Assembly: GCA_049792875.1 (NCBI GenBank)
Contig: JBARBI010000332.1
Location: 17,079-81,078 of the forward strand
Direction of reading: 5' to 3'
Source: Sulfotelmatobacter sp049792875
GTDB taxonomy: Bacteria > Acidobacteriota > Terriglobia > Terriglobales > Acidobacteriaceae
DNA: 64,000 nucleotides
Shown: positions 60,298 to 64,000 of the stretch, piece by piece
Position numbering within the stretch: the first letter of the stretch is position 1
How the letters are laid out: the number at the start of each line of letters is the position of its first letter
Position numbers and translations under genes: made by a program
The notes under the pieces: model-generated
Told to the model about the DNA's origin: nothing
The model's input: the letters and a program-made list of their open reading frames with translations, nothing else
Database searches by the model: none

Positions 60298-61227
60298 ATG
60301 CCACGCTTCGACGTCACCATCGCCGGCGAGTTGAACCTCGACCTGATCCTCTACGGACTCCCGGAGCAACTTCCGCCGGAGCGCGAACTGCTCGCTGACC
60401 GCATGATGCTCACGCTTGGTTCCTCCTCCGCGATCGTGGCTCACAACCTGGCTGCACTCGGCAGCCGCGTAGGGTTTCAATCCCGCATCGGCGACGATCC
60501 GCTCGGCCAGATCGCTCTCGATCGCCTTCAGCAGAGCGGAGTCGATGTATCGCTGGTGCGTCGCGTTGCTGGCTCGACCACGACTGGGCTGACCGTGATC
60601 CTGCACCACGAAGCGTGGCGCAACATTCTCACCTATTCGGGAACGATTGCGGAAACATCCTGGCAGGATCTAGATCTCGAGTATCTCGCCGACTCGCGTC
60701 ACTTCCACTTTTCGTCTTACTACTTGCAGCGAGCGCTGCGGCCCCGCGTCGGCGAACTCTTTCAACTGCTCAAATCGAAAGGGCTCACTATTTCGCTCGA
60801 CACCAACGATGATCCTGACGATCAATGGCAAGCTGGATTGGGGGAAGTCTTGCGTTACGTGGATGTATTCCTGCCGAACGAGCGCGAAGCTTGCAAAGCG
60901 GCGGGCACCGAGGACCTGGAAGGAGCGGTCCACAAGCTTTCCAGGCTGGTACCGCTAGTAGTCGTGAAACTCGGCCGCAAGGGAGCCCTGGCTCAGCGTG
61001 GCACCCAACGCCTCACCAGTGCCGCGCAAGAGGTCGTCCCCGTGGATACGGTGGGCGCAGGGGACAGCTTCGACGCCGGATTCCTCCACCAGTACGTGCG
61101 CGGCGCCGAACTGCCCACTTGCCTCGCCGCCGGCAACTTGGCTGGAGCACTCTCTACCACGCGCTCCGGCGGTACCGAAGCCTTTCGCGACGCCAGGCTT
61201 CGCGAAAAGTTTTTCGGCCGGCCTTAG
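60298..61227 (+). CDS. PfkB-family carbohydrate kinase
   Basis: 309 residues. It opens FDVTIAGELNLDLILYGLPE. The C-terminal anion-hole and base motif DTVGAGDSFDAGFLHQYVRG (catalytic Asp in GAGDS) is intact, as is VFLPNEREACKAAG. The family phosphorylates sugars such as ribose, fructose, tagatose-6-phosphate or nucleosides; the substrate is not evident. Co-directional with, and 8 bp from, the DeoR regulator. Confidence 0.88.
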   Translation: MPRFDVTIAGELNLDLILYGLPEQLPPERELLADRMMLTLGSSSAIVAHNLAALGSRVGFQSRIGDDPLGQIALDRLQQSGVDVSLVRRVAGSTTTGLTVILHHEAWRNILTYSGTIAETSWQDLDLEYLADSRHFHFSSYYLQRALRPRVGELFQLLKSKGLTISLDTNDDPDDQWQAGLGEVLRYVDVFLPNEREACKAAGTEDLEGAVHKLSRLVPLVVVKLGRKGALAQRGTQRLTSAAQEVVPVDTVGAGDSFDAGFLHQYVRGAELPTCLAAGNLAGALSTTRSGGTEAFRDARLREKFFGRP

Positions 61228-61263
61228 CCGGATGCGATGAGGTGGGCTACATCTCGGGGCCGC

Positions 61264-61300
61264 CGAGCTTTCCGGCGGGACGGCCGAAGGCGGCCGTCCT
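61264..61300. repeat. REPIN-like palindrome, family copy 3
   Basis: GGACGGCCG (61279-61287) pairs with CGGCCGTCC (61292-61300) around AAGG, the same 9-bp arms as at 38920-38941. A second pairing, CGCCG...CGGCG, sits just left. It lies between two convergent genes and could act as a bidirectional transcription stop. Confidence 0.6.
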
Positions 61301-61354
61301 CACACGGGACGCCCCACATGAGAACTACTGCATGGGCCGGCACGGCGTGAGCGG

Positions 61355-63625
61355 CTACTGCGCGCTTACTTCCAGCAGCAAATGTTCTTGGAACTCAGTT
61401 TTCAACTTCGGAGCCTTCCCCGCATCGGCCTGCACCGTGCCCAGGTCTTTCCCGTCCACGTAGTCGAGGATGCGATAACGTCCCGGCTTCAACCCACGCA
61501 ACTCAACCTCGCCGCTGAAGGATCCATTTTCTTTGTCCGTGAAAAAAGCGTAGTACATCTTGCCGTCTTTCTGGATGGCATAGGCCTCGGGCGCGTCATA
61601 CCCATACACGTAGAGATCGCGGAATTCTCCGCTGGACAACATCTTCTGGTTGTACAGCCCGATCCATTTTTTCCAGTGCGCTTCCTTTTCGCTGGTCAGC
61701 GCCACCGGCTTGAATTTCGGGCCGGGATCCGGCCACACGAATTTGGTTCCCAGAACTCCGCCGGTTCCGAGCGTCGAGGCAAAATCGCTGCCATGCTCGC
61801 TCCAGTTGCCCTTCCCGACGGGCGTCATCGCCGAGAGCTCGACGTGATCTCCGTACACCGCCGCCTCTGGGCCAAGCAGCGCCTTATACATCTTGATCCT
61901 TCGCCGCACTTGCACCGCTCCCACCGGATCGGCCGTCACGGCCTGATCGATAAAAGGCAGCCACGCGAGCGACGGGGGCGTCCCGCAAGGACACGCCTGC
62001 GTCACGCTCTCGGGCTTGATGGCACGCGTCGTCTGGAAGATCGTTTTGTACACCTCGCCCATCGCATTGACCGAATCCTGCGGCGATTTGTGATGATGCG
62101 CCGGGTTGTAACACTTCGGAACGCTATAGATGTTGTCGAGCTTTGATCCGTCGAATCCCCAGTCGCGAATGAATTTCTCGGTGAGCTGCTTGTAGTAACT
62201 TTGCACCTCGGGCACCGCCGGACACAACGCCGCCAGATCGCGCGTCATCCGCCCATGTTTTCCATTCTTGTCGAGGATGAACCAGTCCGGATGTTCCTGC
62301 GCCACCTTGGCGACGACGTATTTATGCGACTCCCACTTCCCCTGCCCGTCTTCCACGCCCAGAGGGAGCCACCACAATTGCGCCAGGATCCCCTGTTTGT
62401 GAAAGTCGTCCACCATCTGCTTGATGGAATCGCCGGGAAACGTTTCTGCACGCGGATTCCAGTCGCCGTACGTATCGAACCAGCGATCATCGAGGGTCGC
62501 CCACTTGATTCCGAGCTCCTTCAGCTTGGGCACCGTCCCCAGCATCTGTGCCGGGGTGACGTTGAACTCGTAGCCCCATCCGCACCAACTCACGTTGTAG
62601 GCTTCGTGTGACGGCTTTGGAATCTCCCATCCTTCTTTTTGCAGCAGGCTCGACCACATGCGCAGCGGTTCGTAAAAATCTCCGCTGTAGACGGCCACGA
62701 AACTGCGGGGCGTCGAATAACTCTCGCCCGGCTTCAGCAGGGTATCCGCAGGGATCGTCAGGCTCGCATTGACCCGCCCGTCCGCTTCCACCTTGACCGG
62801 AATCGACAGGGTCCACGGCAGCGTCTCCACGTGTCCGATCGCCTCTCCCACCGAAGCAGTCCAGAACGCAACCACCGGAATCCCGCCTCCATAGCCGCCT
62901 TTGACCGCTTCGCCCATCACGTTGGGCTGCGACGAAACCCGCGTGAGCTTCTGTACGTCATCCTTGCCCCAGTCATAGCTCGATCCCTGAAACGACCACA
63001 TATCGTAGGGCTGCGCTTCCGCATCCACCTGCTTTGCGCTGAAGCGATGCTGCTGCATCCACACCTGATCGATCTGAAAATCCCTGGTTCCAACATTTTT
63101 GTACGCCGTGCTGACCAGCGCGATGTTGGGGAGATCGTCGTACGCTTCCAGCACCAACGTGCGCTCGATGTCCACTCCCGCCGGCGCGAGCGGACGCCCC
63201 GGAATTTCCACCCGCTTCCCGCGACCGAGTTTGCCTCTGCCTTCTAAGACTTTCGCCTGGCTAAAGTCCGGCACAAAATCCAACTCCGTCCCTTCATGCA
63301 CGATGGAGTCGCTGCCGCCAGCCGATCCCGCATGCGGTTCGTCGAGCGTCAGTCGCTTGCCGTCCTGGAGGAGGGTTGCCTGCAGGAATCCGGAGGGCAG
63401 AACCTGGAACTCGGCCGTGCTTGTCGTCAGCACAACCGGTCCTCCATCGCGGACTTCCGCCTTGATGTCGGAGGGCCGCGACGGCGCCGGTTTCGGCTGT
63501 GCCGCAGGCTTTGGCGGCTCCGGAGCCTTGCTGCAGCTCAGCATCAGCCCGGCAATCCCGGCGAACAGAACTCGATAAACGATGGAAGAAAACTGAGGAA
63601 GACTACCCCGTCCGTGACACTTCAT
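61355..63625 (-). CDS. Lipoprotein alpha-galactosidase-like glycoside hydrolase (GH36/clan D-type)
   Basis: 756 residues from ATG 63625 (GAGAGGGA upstream). The lipoprotein signal ends GLMLSC, then a Pro/Lys linker. A beta-rich N-terminal domain is followed by a barrel with NVSWCGWGYEFNVTPAQML, GIKWATLDDRWFDTYGDWNP, QLWWLPLGVEDG and WGFDGSKLDNIYSVP; the K-x-D aspartate is the likely nucleophile. A C-terminal beta domain ends HLLLEVSAQ. It likely hydrolyses alpha-galactosides at the cell surface. The exact substrate and GH number are inference. Confidence 0.78.
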   Translation of the reverse strand: MKCHGRGSLPQFSSIVYRVLFAGIAGLMLSCSKAPEPPKPAAQPKPAPSRPSDIKAEVRDGGPVVLTTSTAEFQVLPSGFLQATLLQDGKRLTLDEPHAGSAGGSDSIVHEGTELDFVPDFSQAKVLEGRGKLGRGKRVEIPGRPLAPAGVDIERTLVLEAYDDLPNIALVSTAYKNVGTRDFQIDQVWMQQHRFSAKQVDAEAQPYDMWSFQGSSYDWGKDDVQKLTRVSSQPNVMGEAVKGGYGGGIPVVAFWTASVGEAIGHVETLPWTLSIPVKVEADGRVNASLTIPADTLLKPGESYSTPRSFVAVYSGDFYEPLRMWSSLLQKEGWEIPKPSHEAYNVSWCGWGYEFNVTPAQMLGTVPKLKELGIKWATLDDRWFDTYGDWNPRAETFPGDSIKQMVDDFHKQGILAQLWWLPLGVEDGQGKWESHKYVVAKVAQEHPDWFILDKNGKHGRMTRDLAALCPAVPEVQSYYKQLTEKFIRDWGFDGSKLDNIYSVPKCYNPAHHHKSPQDSVNAMGEVYKTIFQTTRAIKPESVTQACPCGTPPSLAWLPFIDQAVTADPVGAVQVRRRIKMYKALLGPEAAVYGDHVELSAMTPVGKGNWSEHGSDFASTLGTGGVLGTKFVWPDPGPKFKPVALTSEKEAHWKKWIGLYNQKMLSSGEFRDLYVYGYDAPEAYAIQKDGKMYYAFFTDKENGSFSGEVELRGLKPGRYRILDYVDGKDLGTVQADAGKAPKLKTEFQEHLLLEVSAQ

Positions 63626-63784
63626 GGTCCCTCTCGCAAGCGCGCGGTATAACGAAAGCAAACACAATCATTCGTAACTATACAACAGCAAGGGGCTCGC
63701 ACGCTTTTTTCTTGGTCGAGGGATTGATGGATGCCCCACGGTTCTCGAGCTCTTCGCGAGAGGGGGTGACTCCAAGCGGCTGAG

Positions 63785-64000
63785 TCAGCGAATCTCGGCC
63801 AGGGAATGTTCCAGCGCCCCTCGCTTCGGTGCAGGCATTGCACCCACTTCGCTCGCCACCCAGGCCCCCACCAGGTTTGCCACTTCGTTCATCAAGCCCA
63901 GAGAAGCGCCTTGCAGATATTCGTGCACGAGTCCTGCGGTGAAGGCGTCGCCTGAGCCCACCGTATCGGCCACCCGGACGCGAAAGCCCGGATGCGTGCT
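63785..64000 (-). CDS. PfkB-family carbohydrate kinase, 3' part
   Basis: The last 71 codons of a gene whose start lies beyond the window end. The frame is open to base 64000 and contains FRVRVADTVGSGDAFTAGLV, the PfkB signature with catalytic Asp in GSGDA, then a final helix. It is similar to fructokinases. It is on the same strand as, and 160 bp upstream of, the glycoside hydrolase gene. Confidence 0.85.
   Translation of the reverse strand, partial: STHPGFRVRVADTVGSGDAFTAGLVHEYLQGASLGLMNEVANLVGAWVASEVGAMPAPKRGALEHSLAEIR

Overview
The window looks like a chromosomal segment of an Acidobacteriota genome (Terriglobia / Koribacter-like). This is an inference from gene content: an Oar-type TonB receptor with a carboxypeptidase-regulatory plug, a subtilase with C-terminal VVWG repeats, a DUF4126 membrane protein, SYLF/YSC84 and DUF2252 relatives, many PilZ and HD-GYP proteins, and GC-rich codon use. 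There is no rRNA operon, CRISPR array, intact IS or prophage. One tRNA-Leu(UAA) gene is present, with a decayed integrase start beside it.

Layout. 1-3055: end of a heme O synthase gene, a decayed di-heme peroxidase, galT, a rhodanese and a TlpA-like thioredoxin. 3186-11395: a tricarboxylic-acid cluster (HD-domain protein, MmgE/PrpD, one-chain aconitase/homoaconitase, isocitrate/isopropylmalate-type dehydrogenase, CitD-CitE fusion, CitF), with a convergent sigma54 activator carrying a C-terminal PilZ domain. 13496-23088: a bifunctional HD-GYP/GGDEF protein, a Dpp-like peptide ABC transporter, a secreted subtilase, and a free-standing copy of the HD-GYP protein's membrane domain. 23588-31605: periplasmic proteins, a DUF2252 pseudogene, a TonB receptor, an HTH-Mop regulator and a ClC channel. 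31761-36517: two paralogous ECF sigma genes, one coupled to a STAS protein and one to a zinc-finger anti-sigma, flanking a molybdopterin oxidoreductase and its cytochrome b. 36606-43369: mostly small housekeeping or hypothetical genes, including RibBA with a diverged GTP cyclohydrolase half, a MerR regulator with a clear operator, and a ThiS with a C-terminal tail.

43549-56956 is one long respiratory complex I operon, nuoACDEFGHJKLMN, with a good sigma70 promoter. nuoB and nuoI, which carry the last Fe-S clusters before quinone, are absent from their usual places. An orphan Flp pilin follows. Next comes a DAHP synthase gene preceded by what reads as a classical attenuator: a 31-codon leader peptide rich in Phe/Tyr/Trp, a strong terminator, and a competing antiterminator. 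The end of the window is a sugar locus: a DeoR regulator, two PfkB kinases (one cut by the window edge) and a lipoprotein alpha-galactosidase-like hydrolase.

The most interesting items are the predicted aromatic-amino-acid attenuator (57297-57455), the unusual tricarboxylate/citrate lyase cluster, the PilZ-tailed sigma54 activator, the nuo operon lacking B and I, and a family of GGACGGCCG/CGGCCGTCC palindromic (REPIN-like) repeats.
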